Source: MPNP01 sp026709725
GTDB taxonomy: Bacteria; Pseudomonadota; Alphaproteobacteria; Rhodobacterales; Rhodobacteraceae
Reading direction: 5' to 3'
Length of the DNA: 64,000 nt
NCBI GenBank assembly: GCA_965200805.1
Contig: OZ241384.1
Span: forward strand, 868,001 to 932,000
In this document: one piece after another, positions 9,185-17,401 of the stretch
Layout: every line of letters begins with the position of its first letter
Numbering within the stretch: position 1 is the stretch's first letter
Notes under the pieces: model-generated
Database searches by the model: none
Seen by the model: the letters and a program-made list of their open reading frames with translations, nothing else
What the model was told of the DNA's origin: nothing
Translations under genes and position numbers: made by a program

Positions 9185-10551
9185 GCGGCCAACGAACTCT
9201 CTTCAATCAGCGCATTGGGTGACGGCGAGTCGCCCGGATCCGCGCCCTGTTCACGCATCTGTTTCTGAATGTCACGGTAATCGACATCGCGAAGGGCGGC
9301 ATCGCCGTTCAGTGCCAGAGCGACCGCGATCCCGGCCGCTTCACCCTGCGCCATGCAGGGCGGGATCTCACGGGAAAGTTTCTGTGCTTCGCTGTCTGCC
9401 GAGTAGTGGCGGCCTGCGATGATCAGGTTGCTGATCTCCCTGGGCAGAAGGGCGCGATAGGGTGTATAGTAATCGCGCCCGCGACAGACTGTATCGGCAA
9501 AATAGCGCCGTGACTTGATGTCGTCCCGCGTCACGACATACTCGCCTTGCAGCAGACGGGTTTGCCGGATCCCCATTTGCTCGGCGGCTCCCAGCATGCG
9601 GGCGCGCTCAAAACCGGGGATGTTTTTCTGGGCAAAGGCCAGGAGGGTCATCATCCGCCCGCGCCCTTCATATTCCGCAGCCACCATGTCCTCGACAGAC
9701 AGACCATCATAGCCAGGCATATGGGGGCAGTTGCACCAGACAACACCCGGCAGGGGAGTCTTGAGCCACCACATGCCCCACGCGCCGCCAATCCGTCGTC
9801 GTGCGGCGCGATCAATCTTCCTGTAGGCATCGGGGCTGGCGTATTCGAAAGCCTCGGCCCGATCCGTGTCGACATCACAAAGCCTGAAGACGGTGGTGAC
9901 AATATACTGCCCATCGGTGTGGGAGACACCTGCGGCTGCACCGACATCAAGGTCTCCTGTGGCATCAACAACCATTTTCGCGCGAATGACCTGCCGTCCG
10001 GTCTTGGTCTGAACGATGACGCCGGTGATCCGATCCTCCTCAATCAGAACATCGGAAAACCAGGAATGAAGCCGCAGATTGACATTGGCATCTTTCAGGA
10101 TGTCCAGGCTGACATGTTTCCATGCATCGGGATCAAAGGCCACAGCATGGATAATCGGTTGCGGCATCCCCGTCTTGTGGAAATCAATGCAGCCCCATCG
10201 TGACCACTTCCGCCACATCTCCCAGTTGGTTTGGCAGTCTTCGGGCGGGGGATAGACGGCGGCATCCTGACATTCGAGACGTTCCACGAATTCTGTGACC
10301 AGGCCCGTGGTCACGATCTCGTTCCCTTCATTGACCATGTCATCCAGCACGAGGACCATGCCACCCGAAGCCATACCGCCAAGATGGTGATAGCGCTCAA
10401 GCAGTGTGGCTGTCACACCATTCCTGGCCGCCGACACAGCGGCACAGAGACCGGCGGGCCCGCCCCCGACAACCACAACATCGGTGTCACCGACAACCGG
10501 CAACTGTTCACCGGAGATATGCAGCAATTCAGTCTTGTTGTTGGTCATCAA
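9181..10551 (-). CDS. FAD-dependent oxidoreductase (FAD_oxidored family)
   Basis: This 456-residue flavoprotein has an N-terminal dinucleotide-binding motif VVVGGGPAGLCAAVS (about 26-40) and a second FAD-contact segment MVVDATGDLDVG. The C-terminal IIAGRHYSADSEAQ followed by MAQGEAAGIAVAL is the pattern of the FAD_oxidored family. No membrane segment or signal peptide is seen. Such enzymes oxidise or dehydrate small organic acids or heterocycles in catabolic clusters. It lies 33 bp after the permease gene and overlaps the CoA-transferase gene by four bases. The ferredoxin encoded in the cluster is a plausible electron partner. Confidence 0.87.
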   Translation of the reverse strand: MMTNNKTELLHISGEQLPVVGDTDVVVVGGGPAGLCAAVSAARNGVTATLLERYHHLGGMASGGMVLVLDDMVNEGNEIVTTGLVTEFVERLECQDAAVYPPPEDCQTNWEMWRKWSRWGCIDFHKTGMPQPIIHAVAFDPDAWKHVSLDILKDANVNLRLHSWFSDVLIEEDRITGVIVQTKTGRQVIRAKMVVDATGDLDVGAAAGVSHTDGQYIVTTVFRLCDVDTDRAEAFEYASPDAYRKIDRAARRRIGGAWGMWWLKTPLPGVVWCNCPHMPGYDGLSVEDMVAAEYEGRGRMMTLLAFAQKNIPGFERARMLGAAEQMGIRQTRLLQGEYVVTRDDIKSRRYFADTVCRGRDYYTPYRALLPREISNLIIAGRHYSADSEAQKLSREIPPCMAQGEAAGIAVALALNGDAALRDVDYRDIQKQMREQGADPGDSPSPNALIEESSLAA

Positions 10552-10584
10552 TCCAGTCTCCTGAAATAATCGAGTCCGCGCGGT

Positions 10585-11388
10585 CTACCAGCGCACAATG
10601 AGTTTCTCGGCCACAATCACCATTGTGAACAGCATGACGGAAAGCCCGGAGGACAGAAACACCGTGGCATAGAGCAGTGATGAACGAAAATTGAAGGTGC
10701 TGTCGATAATGAGAGCGCCCAGACCGACATCCGCCCCGATCCATTCCCCCACAATCGCCCCAATCACACAGGTCGTCGCTGCGATCTTGAGGGCCGAGAA
10801 CAGGAACGGCAGCGAGGATGGCAGGCGAATCTTCCAGAAGATCTCCGATTGTGATGCCGACAGGATTCGAGCCAGTTCAAACGCCTGCGGACTGACGGCC
10901 TGCAATCCACGCACCATATTGACGAGCGTTGGGAAGAAACAGATCAATGCCGCAATCACAACCTTGGCTGTCAATCCTGCCCCGAAAATCAGGACAAGGA
11001 TCGGGGCAATCGCCAAAATTGGTATGGTGTTGATGAACACGGCGATCGGGAAAAATGCCCGCTCAACCAATCGGCTGTGGACAAAGGCGATGGCAATGAG
11101 AATCGCCGCTGTGTTCCCAAACAGAAATCCAAGAATGCTCTCAAGGAATGTCGGCCAGAAATTCTTCATCAGAAGAGACCATTCCTTGATCAGCACATGA
11201 CCGACATCGCTTGGCGTCGGGGCGATGTAGGCCGGCACCTGAAACAGGTGAACGCCAATCTCCCAGATCAGCAGGAGACCCAGCGCGGTTCCAAAGGGGA
11301 CAGCATAGCCTCCCAACCGGCCAAGCATCTGGAAAGGCGGGCCAGACCTTCGTTCATCAGCCAAAAGCATCCCGGCGTCCGCCATCAA
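10585..11388 (-). CDS. ABC transporter permease (SsuC/TauC type)
   Basis: This 267-residue integral inner-membrane protein has about six transmembrane helices (for example around VPFGTALGLLLIWEIGV and AILIAIAFV). It carries the ATPase-docking loop ELARILSASQSEIFWKI typical of BPD_transp_1 permeases of the sulfonate/taurine/nitrate importer class. The start ATG overlaps the ATPase stop (11385-11388). With the adjacent ATPase and binding protein it forms a complete importer. Confidence 0.92.
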   Translation of the reverse strand: MMADAGMLLADERRSGPPFQMLGRLGGYAVPFGTALGLLLIWEIGVHLFQVPAYIAPTPSDVGHVLIKEWSLLMKNFWPTFLESILGFLFGNTAAILIAIAFVHSRLVERAFFPIAVFINTIPILAIAPILVLIFGAGLTAKVVIAALICFFPTLVNMVRGLQAVSPQAFELARILSASQSEIFWKIRLPSSLPFLFSALKIAATTCVIGAIVGEWIGADVGLGALIIDSTFNFRSSLLYATVFLSSGLSVMLFTMVIVAEKLIVRW

Positions 11389-12173
11389 TGCACCTCAAGC
11401 AACTGACGGAGAGACGCTGTATAGCGTGTGAACTCCTGCGTATCACGCATTTCAATGACCCTTGGCGATGGCAAGTCGATTGTCACGACCTGCTTGATCC
11501 GGCCGGGATCAGACTTCAGCATCAACACCTTCTGGCCCAGGAAAACGGCCTCGGGGATGGAGTGAGTCACAAAGAGAATTGTCACCCCGGTCTCTTCCCA
11601 TATCCGCAGGATCTGCGCATTCAGATGATCGCGGGTGATCTCGTCCAGTGCGCCGAATGGTTCGTCCATCAATAGCAGCCTCGGTTGACAGACGAGGGCC
11701 CGGGCAATGGCAACACGTTGCCGCATTCCACCGGACAGTTCGTGCGGGAGAGCATTCTCCCGACCGTGCAAACCGACCAGTGCCAAAAGTTCCCGCGGCG
11801 TGAGCTCACTGACCGGAATCTGAACTCCCCGGCGCCGACCGATCTCAAGCGGCAACTCGACATTCTTGAGTGCCGTCCTCCAGGGCAAGAGAGTTGCGTC
11901 CTGAAACACAAAGGCAAACTCCCGTGCAAGACGGGCTGCTTCCGTGGATTTGCCGAGGATGGAGACGGTGCCGGACGCGGCAGGAACAAGATCAGAGACC
12001 AGGCGAAGCATCGTGGACTTGCCACAACCCGACGGACCAAGGATCGTCCAGAAATCACCCGACGCGATCGCAAGGCTGATGTCCTGCAGCGCCGTGAAAT
12101 CGCCAAATCGCACTGTGACATTGCGAAGGACCGCGGCGCAGCCCTGCCCGACGGCAGGAGACGCCGCGCCCAT
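11385..12173 (-). CDS. ABC transporter ATP-binding protein (SsuB/TauB type)
   Basis: This is the importer ATPase. From the chosen ATG it is 262 residues: Walker A GPSGCGKST is at about 46-54, then LPHELSGGMRQRVAIARAL (signature) and LLLMDEPFGALD (Walker B/D-loop), then TILFVTHSIPEA (H-loop). The frame is open to 12218, and ATGs at 12218 and 12203 would overlap the binding-protein gene; I prefer 12173, seven bases after that gene's stop, but none has a clear Shine-Dalgarno site. The permease is translationally coupled downstream. Confidence 0.9.
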   Translation of the reverse strand: MGAASPAVGQGCAAVLRNVTVRFGDFTALQDISLAIASGDFWTILGPSGCGKSTMLRLVSDLVPAASGTVSILGKSTEAARLAREFAFVFQDATLLPWRTALKNVELPLEIGRRRGVQIPVSELTPRELLALVGLHGRENALPHELSGGMRQRVAIARALVCQPRLLLMDEPFGALDEITRDHLNAQILRIWEETGVTILFVTHSIPEAVFLGQKVLMLKSDPGRIKQVVTIDLPSPRVIEMRDTQEFTRYTASLRQLLEVH

Positions 12174-12180
12174 ATTCAGA

Positions 12181-13221
12181 CTATCCAAGTTTGGGTCTTG
12201 CATCCGCTGTGGCCGCAAGGATGTCGAGCGTCATCAAGTCCCCCAGAACCGGAGCATCGCCCGAGAACTGCTCAAGTTCATCATAGATGTCGATCTGGGC
12301 TTGCCAGTTCTCGGCAGTCATCGTGCCCCAGCCATTCTCGGCGGTGCGATCATTGAAGGAGTATCCGAGCACCAGATCAACCGCCCGCAGCTCCGATTCC
12401 CGGTCGAGATTGGGATAGCGGGTCACCAGACGGTCCACCGCACCTTCCGGATTGTCATAGGCCCAGCCCCAGCCACGGGAAATGGCCCGGATTGCACCTT
12501 CAATCTTGTCCCGATGCTCGGCCAGCATCGAGTCGGTCGTGTAGTAGGGATTGGCATAGAGCTGGATCCCGGTATCCCACAATGCCATGTCCACACGTTG
12601 ATCACCAAGGATTGACAGGGCGTTGACATTGGTCTTCCATCCGGTTGCAACATCAACCTGACCCGTCAGCAGCGGACCCATGTCGCCACCCATGACCGAC
12701 ACCTCGACGCTCTCTTCGTCAATGCCGTTTTTTGCCAGGAGGGCCCGAAGGAGGATGCGGGCCGTCCCCTGTGTTGCCACTTTCTTGCCAATGAGATCCT
12801 CGGGAACGCGGACTGGAGCCCGCTCAAGGGAGAAATAGGTGAATGGGTGCTGCTGATAGCCCGCTGCAACACATTTGATCGGGATGCCAGCAGACCGGGC
12901 CAGCATCAGCGAGGGACTTGATGAGATCGATCCGAAATTGCTGGCACCCGATGCCACTGACGCCACGCCGTCGATATTCGGACCTCCAGGGACAATTTCA
13001 AGCTCCAGACCCTCTTCGGCAAAGTAACCCAATGCATCGGCAGCAACTTCACCCATGATACCATTCGAGGCAAGCCAGCCCAACTGCATCCGAATTGTGT
13101 GCATATCAGCCGCCCGGCCGGCAGCAACCCCAAGGAAGGTCCCGGAGGCCGCAAGACCTCCCGTGGCCGCCAGCCCGCCCAAAACACTTCTGCGAGTGAT
13201 GTTCTCCTTTGATTTTATCAT
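12181..13221 (-). CDS. NMT1/TauA-type substrate-binding protein with Tat-like signal
   Basis: This 346-residue periplasmic binding protein has an N-terminal TRRSVLGGLAATGG segment, a twin-arginine-like signal ending in an Ala-rich h-region with a likely cut after AAGRA. The mature part has IRMQLGWLASNG and GLELEIVPGG, typical of the NMT1/THI5/TauA group that binds nitrogen- or sulfur-bearing organic ligands. The start at 13221 has an AGAGGG site; an upstream in-frame ATG at 13263 does not. It is the first gene of the cluster, divergent from the LysR gene, with the shared promoter region at 13222-13342. Confidence 0.88.
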   Translation of the reverse strand: MIKSKENITRRSVLGGLAATGGLAASGTFLGVAAGRAADMHTIRMQLGWLASNGIMGEVAADALGYFAEEGLELEIVPGGPNIDGVASVASGASNFGSISSSPSLMLARSAGIPIKCVAAGYQQHPFTYFSLERAPVRVPEDLIGKKVATQGTARILLRALLAKNGIDEESVEVSVMGGDMGPLLTGQVDVATGWKTNVNALSILGDQRVDMALWDTGIQLYANPYYTTDSMLAEHRDKIEGAIRAISRGWGWAYDNPEGAVDRLVTRYPNLDRESELRAVDLVLGYSFNDRTAENGWGTMTAENWQAQIDIYDELEQFSGDAPVLGDLMTLDILAATADARPKLG

Positions 13222-13285
13222 GATCTTGCCCTCTTCTGGATCGCCGTCCGATTGCGGCGGCACTTGACGACATCAATCTAGCAGT

Positions 13286-13306
13286 GCATATTGTCTCTGT
13301 ATATGC
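13286..13306. promoter_or_regulatory. Candidate LysR operator between divergent genes
   Basis: GCATAT and ATATGC form a perfect six-base inverted repeat separated by nine bases. The site contains a T-N11-A-like core in the 121-bp space between the binding-protein gene and the LysR gene. LysR regulators normally bind such a site and control both directions. Direct evidence is only the palindrome and its position. Confidence 0.5.
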
Positions 13307-13342
13307 CTAATGGTGATGCATAATTTGCAGCGGTGACCTGAC

Positions 13343-14263
13343 ATGAAAGAACGCACGATTCACTCAAGGTTTCTGGGATATGTTGATGCCGTGGCCCGGC
13401 ATGGGTCCATTCGCAAGGCAGCGGTAATTCTGAATGTCTCGTCCACCACCATCAACCGCAAGATTCTTGATGTCGAACGCATGATGGGTGTCCGACTCTT
13501 TGATCGAATTCCAGACGGGGTCGCCCTGACATCCGCCGGTTCGTTTGTTGTCGAGCATTGCCGCAAAACCCTGCATGACTTTGAGCGGGTACAGGAAATC
13601 GTCGACGATATTCGTGCAGCGCGGAACGAGCATATCGTGGTCATGGCTCTCGATTCTGCGGCATTGGGCCTGCTGCCCGATGTTCTGGACAGGTTCTCAA
13701 ACGAATATCCGGGCGTGTCGTATTCACTCACGACCGGATCCCCTGAGGACATCACCGGGTCAGTTGCTGACGGGAGTGTCGACATCGGATTTTCGTTTAC
13801 AAACGAAGATCATCCTGACACACGGGTCATCATGGAAAAGTCGGCACCCATCGGCGTGGTGATGCGCTCAGACCACCCGCTGGCCGAGCGCAGGAAAGTC
13901 CCGATCGACGATCTCAAGGACTACATGCTCGTCCGCCCCATCGATGCACGGGGCCAACACTCGCTGTTTGATGCGGCAATCAGCGGTGTGGCTGACAGCC
14001 TGCCAACCAGAATGTTCACAGACTCGCTGCCGGTTGCCAAGAAGATGATCGCGAACGGACAGGTGATAGGGCTTTATACAAAACTCGGTTTTCGGGAAGA
14101 TATCTCGGCAGGGTTGATGCGATTTGTGCAGATCGATAACGATTTCCTCAAATCCCTGAAAGTGGGAATACTGATATCCGCCCGGTATACGCTGTCTCCG
14201 GTCAAGCATATGTTCGCAGGTGCCATCAGCAAGGCGATTGCGGCAATTCCACTCGACTCTTGA
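13343..14263 (+). CDS. LysR-family transcriptional regulator
   Basis: This is a 306-residue regulator. The N-terminal winged helix-turn-helix covers about residues 7-65, with VARHGSIRKAAVILNVS and LFDRIPDGVALTSAG as the recognisable segments. A two-lobed inducer-binding domain follows from about residue 90 (DVLDRFSNEYPGVSY, MRSDHPLAERRKV). It is divergent from the ABC/CoA-transferase cluster, so it most likely controls that cluster and itself. The inducer is unknown. Confidence 0.92.
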   Translation: MKERTIHSRFLGYVDAVARHGSIRKAAVILNVSSTTINRKILDVERMMGVRLFDRIPDGVALTSAGSFVVEHCRKTLHDFERVQEIVDDIRAARNEHIVVMALDSAALGLLPDVLDRFSNEYPGVSYSLTTGSPEDITGSVADGSVDIGFSFTNEDHPDTRVIMEKSAPIGVVMRSDHPLAERRKVPIDDLKDYMLVRPIDARGQHSLFDAAISGVADSLPTRMFTDSLPVAKKMIANGQVIGLYTKLGFREDISAGLMRFVQIDNDFLKSLKVGILISARYTLSPVKHMFAGAISKAIAAIPLDS

Positions 14264-14791
14264 CCATTTTCCTGCATCCCGATGGCATTCCGTCTGTCGA
14301 GGGTCCCTGCATCCCCCATCAGCGATCAAAAACAGGGAAAAGACCCGGTCAATCCCCGAATCTCCACCCGTCATGATGCCTGTTCATGAAAACCCAAAGT
14401 CACCCATCGGCTGAATGCAATGCGATACAGAACCGCTCTTCCCTTCACCACCCCATTCGAAGACCGGACCATCACGCCACGGGGCCCACTCCCGACATTC
14501 CGACCCTCTCCCGGGCATGCCGGCCCGGCTTAAGAGTGCGATTGTAACAGGGCGGCATCCCCGCTGTGATCTGATCGGTCGGGGCCTCCTGACTGATCAG
14601 TTGTGCTGTCCATGTCGTTAGGATCACCACTGGTAGGATTGAGGAAACCGCCGCCAAGCTCCGCATTGCCAACGCACGCCTGAACCAATCCGGTCTGACC
14701 CGAATCGCCTCAACTGACACCTCGACGCCCCGGAGCCGGACATCATCAAATTGAGATTATCTTTGTCAACAGGGACCGATCAGATTCAGAT
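14264..14791. other. Non-coding stretch with dispersed repeat copy
   Basis: No credible gene is seen. The segment 14536-14600 belongs to a repeat family also present at 34741-34808 and 40381-40439. It may carry the terminator region of the LysR gene, but no strong hairpin with a T-run was found. Confidence 0.4.
14536..14600 (+). repeat. Dispersed intergenic repeat R1, copy 1
   Basis: It shares CGGTCGGGGCCTCCTGACTG-like sequence and the preceding GATC(T/C)GAT core with 34741-34808 and, more distantly, 40381-40439. The minus strand of copies 1 and 2 reads similarly in one frame (SQEAPTD followed by I-x-AG), so the repeat may derive from a coding segment. Confidence 0.55.
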
Positions 14792-15073
14792 TCAACCAAA
14801 CAATTCGCTGTGAGAACCAATTCTTGTAAGTGTCACAACACCATTTTCACGCTTGTAGATCAATATCAGGTTAGGTTTGACGTGGCATTCCCGATGATCA
14901 TTCAAGTTCCCCTTGAGGGGATGATCCTTTAGCTGTTCTGGGAGCACCATGCCTTCAACCAGGTGATTTATAACTGGCCGCAAAAGTTCTTCGAGATCGG
15001 AATAGGTTCTGCTTTCACGTTTATAGTCCCGTTTGAATTTGCTGGTCCGTCGATACCGAAGCTTGGCTTGCAT
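14792..15073 (-). CDS. YafQ-like mRNA interferase toxin (RelE superfamily)
   Basis: This 93-residue basic protein starts MQAKLRYRRTSKFKRDYKRE. It carries the YafQ core: DHPLKGNLNDHRECH, followed by NLILIYKRE and ending RIGSHSELF. The His/Asp/His set used for ribosome-dependent mRNA cutting is present. The frame can also start at a GTG at 15112 that overlaps an upstream frame's stop, but the family start fits 15073. No antitoxin lies directly upstream; the segment before it is repeat R2 and an unrecognised fragment. A DinJ-type antitoxin gene lies 4 kb away on the other strand. Confidence 0.8.
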   Translation of the reverse strand: MQAKLRYRRTSKFKRDYKRESRTYSDLEELLRPVINHLVEGMVLPEQLKDHPLKGNLNDHRECHVKPNLILIYKRENGVVTLTRIGSHSELFG

Positions 15074-15108
15074 TTCTGTTTCACATACCTTTCTTGACTT
15101 CAGGTCAT

Positions 15109-15285
15109 TCACTGGATTGGTGTATTATGATCAGGAACCAGAAACAGATCGCCTCCCTCTCCAAATCGGAATCCTATAATCTCACAGGCTATTCGCAAGT
15201 GCTGTTCACATTGCGCTCGGGACAAATTCGTATCGAAATACCAAGGACCTGTTAGATGTTTTGCAAAATCTTTGGCAAGACTTGG
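15109..15285 (-). pseudogene. Unrecognised coding fragment upstream of the YafQ-like gene
   Basis: The frame is open from 15471, but its 5' half lies in repeat R2, so only about 57 C-terminal codons (LAKDFAKHL through NTPIQ) look like protein. Base composition is AT-richer than the repeat. The stop overlaps a GTG of the toxin frame, an arrangement common for toxin-antitoxin genes, but no antitoxin family is recognisable. It could be the tail of a gene whose 5' part was replaced by R2. Confidence 0.35.
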
Positions 15286-15286
15286 G

Positions 15287-15441
15287 GTCGGGTGCGATCC
15301 CCGTATGGCTGACCCGGAAATCTGCAAAGGCCTGATCATACACGGACTGCCAGAATCGCATTGCGCCCCAATCAGCGATCCGGCGAAAAATCGGCCCTGT
15401 TTCCCGAATGTTTCGCAGCAGCACCGATCCATGCCGCCCCC
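15287..15441 (-). repeat. Dispersed repeat R2, copy 1
   Basis: On the minus strand, about 155 bp align clearly with 37930-38090 on the plus strand. Shared blocks include GCATGGATCGG, CGCTGAT, AATGCGATT, TGGCAG, GCAGATTTCCGGGTC and CATACG. One frame stays similar in both copies (RRIAD-W/R-G, MRFWQ, ADFRV). This suggests a decayed mobile or coding sequence. A short intergenic gap follows up to 15695. Confidence 0.65.
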
Positions 15442-15695
15442 GGGCCCGTGCCAAAGGGCTCCGCCTGGCACGGGCGGCCTGATTCGACCGAATCAGGCCA
15501 GGAGCCAAGGTGTGTCGGGAGATGTCAGGAAAAGTCAGCCATGGGAGAATCACTCCCCTTGGGGTCTTTTCATATAGGCTGGTTGGCTCCCTTGCGATAT
15601 ACCCGCATAACTGACCTATAGCCTCGCATTACACAGCGGTACTTTATCGACCAATCAAGTTAGGCTGTATCCCCATGACCATCTCCTGACGCACC

Positions 15696-16663
15696 CTAGT
15701 GGTCGATCTCATGCAGATGCATGCCTTCCCTCCAACCGCCGGTGGCCCGCTTCCAGGACACGACGGGATCCCCGGGCTCCCGCCTCCAGCGGAACGGGCG
15801 GGCCGCATGGGCGTTGTGATGCGCGATGGAGTCCTCCACCGCTGTGATGCACGCCTCCAGCGGGTTGACGATGGCGTTCCTGAATCTCTGCCGGGTGCGT
15901 TTCGAATCGGGTCCCGCCACCGCGTTCATCCACGACGCCGACATCGGCGTGACGGGGACGGTCCCCGGTCATTCAATCCCCCCGGGGGGTGCGCCCTGAG
16001 CCGGGCATGCACGCGGGCCGACCTGCGGGCGGAGAGGTTGCCCGGGATGACATGGACCCCTGTGTCAGGGTCGGGACCGGCCGCCCCATGATCGGGGACG
16101 GCGCAGACGTCCCCGGAGCGGTGGCGGTCCGATCTGTCCCACCATCCCATCCCCTTCATGATTCCGGCCGGTGGCGACATCAGGGGGCGCCGGCAGGGTG
16201 GTGGTGCCATTGCGTTTGTAATCATGCGTGCGGGTCGCGGCAGGGCCCGGTTGCAGGGCCCGGTTGCAGGGGACGAGGCCGCTGTGTCCGGCCCGGGGCC
16301 CGGATCCGGATCTTCCCGTCGACCAGGAGGCGGGCGGCAGGGTCCGGCGGGGTCATGGAGAACCCCACCACATCATGGGCCCCGGACCCGCAAGGACGCT
16401 GGGCCGGACCGGGGGTCGTTGGCGACAGGGCGCGGTCGATGATGGCCCGCCAGACATGCTTCCGGGGGCTCCGGGGGCCGTGGTGATGGCCTTGAGGCGC
16501 TGATGGTCAGCCTCGGTGAGGGTGACGGGAGGACGGGGGACGCGGGTCGACCCATCGGAATTCCGCCTTGGGTTGTTGTCTGCGCGGGTCGCTCTTGCGG
16601 TGACGGGGGGTCGATTGGCACACGGGGGCAGGAAGGCAGGGATATGTTCAGGATTGACCACTA
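15696..16663 (-). pseudogene. IS630-family element relic with decayed transposase
   Basis: The ends are inverted: TAGTGGTCGATCT at 15697 and, on the other strand, TAGTGGTCAATCC ending at 16663, each beginning with TA as expected for IS630 insertions. Reading the minus strand, an N-terminal fragment with VTLTEADHQRLKAI lies near 16500-16600. A middle fragment with RARLRAHPPGG-like sequence lies near 16030. The C-terminal SASWMNAVAG...RFRNAIV...ITAVEDSIAHHNAHA...PFRW (about 15730-15940) matches the IS630 C-terminus, in at least two frames. GC content is very high. The element is clearly inactive. Confidence 0.75.
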
Positions 16664-16826
16664 GCGGCCCGTTATGTCGGCATTGGCCGCTCGACCGCCT
16701 ACCGCGTGCTCCAGGACACCCATGTGTAGAGATGGTCTTTGTTTGTTCACGCTTGGCGGAGTTGAGCTAACAAACTATACGATGCCCCCATGATGCCGGA
16801 AACAACCCCAAATGACCACACAAGGG

Positions 16827-16847
16827 CCCCGATCGGCGCGATCGGGG
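16827..16847. repeat. Short hairpin CCCCGATC/GATCGGGG
   Basis: Perfect 8-base arms separated by GGCGC, inside the TIR-bounded element near its left end. No T-run follows, so a terminator role is not obvious. Confidence 0.4.
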
Positions 16848-17042
16848 TGTTCAAGGGATCTGTCATCATGGGTCCGCCCCAAATGACACGCACCCCTTGG
16901 GTCAATGCCGATGGGATCAGGACACGGCTGGCCGCACCAGTGCGCATGTGTGCAGGTTTGGCTCTTTCCGATGTCCAGATATGCAGCTTCGGTCCGTTTG
17001 GGCCTGCTTCCGCGAATACGGCAATGGGGCCGACAGGCGCGG

Positions 17043-17210
17043 TCAGTCCTTTTGTTTGGTGAAACCTTCAAAAAGCCCTTCAAGACGCGCCATCCTCTCG
17101 CGGAGGTCAACAATGGATCGCTTGAGATCGCGCTGGCCAGGCAGGATAACACCGGCTAGAGCAATGCCCGTAGCAATGATGGTGATGATGGTGATCGCAT
17201 CGGAGTCCAT
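17043..17210 (-). CDS. Membrane-anchored coiled-coil microprotein
   Basis: This 55-residue protein starts MDSDAITIIT. A single hydrophobic helix (about residues 5-24, ending GIALAGVILPG) is followed by an amphipathic charged helix (RDLKRSIVDLRERMARLEGL) and a short Lys-rich end. The hydrophobic-then-heptad pattern is far from random and resembles small hypothetical proteins with a GQRDLR-type second helix found in many bacteria. The frame opens further upstream (to 17240), but ATG 17210 places the helix at the N-terminus. It is the only convincing gene inside the TIR-bounded element. Function unknown. Confidence 0.6.
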   Translation of the reverse strand: MDSDAITIITIIATGIALAGVILPGQRDLKRSIVDLRERMARLEGLFEGFTKQKD

Positions 17211-17322
17211 GAGATTTCGCCTGGTGAATACAACCGCCATACCCTGGCCTTTTGCCTTCTGTCAAACCACCTGCGGCATGCCTGCGAGCATCCCCGCCGC
17301 TGGCCACCCTCAACGAGAGCAC

Positions 17323-17401
17323 CGCAAACTGTGGGGCAATTGCGTTTGATCTGTGATGACGCCAAGAGTCCCGATGTCGGATGCCCCACAGTTTGCGGTA
17401 C
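17323..17401. repeat. 18-bp perfect inverted repeat, 43-bp spacer
   Basis: ACCGCAAACTGTGGGGCA (17323-17340) is repeated in reverse complement at 17384-17401. Fifteen of these bases (CCGCAAACTGTGGGG) recur at 31226-31240. It lies just inside the right terminal repeat of the element. Confidence 0.7.

Noticed and set aside
15109..15285. Superficial SH2-like pattern (WY, LSR-x3-E, LFLV) in the fragment before the toxin gene
   Set aside because: The match is a handful of residues in a 57-codon truncated frame, lacks the phosphotyrosine-binding Arg context, and SH2 domains are very rare in bacteria.
16747..16947. Short minus-strand frame with a hydrophobic stretch at the left end of the TIR-bounded element
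   Set aside because: It reads into the terminal repeat, has no ribosome site, and part of its hydrophobicity comes from a hairpin sequence. Support too weak for a gene call.
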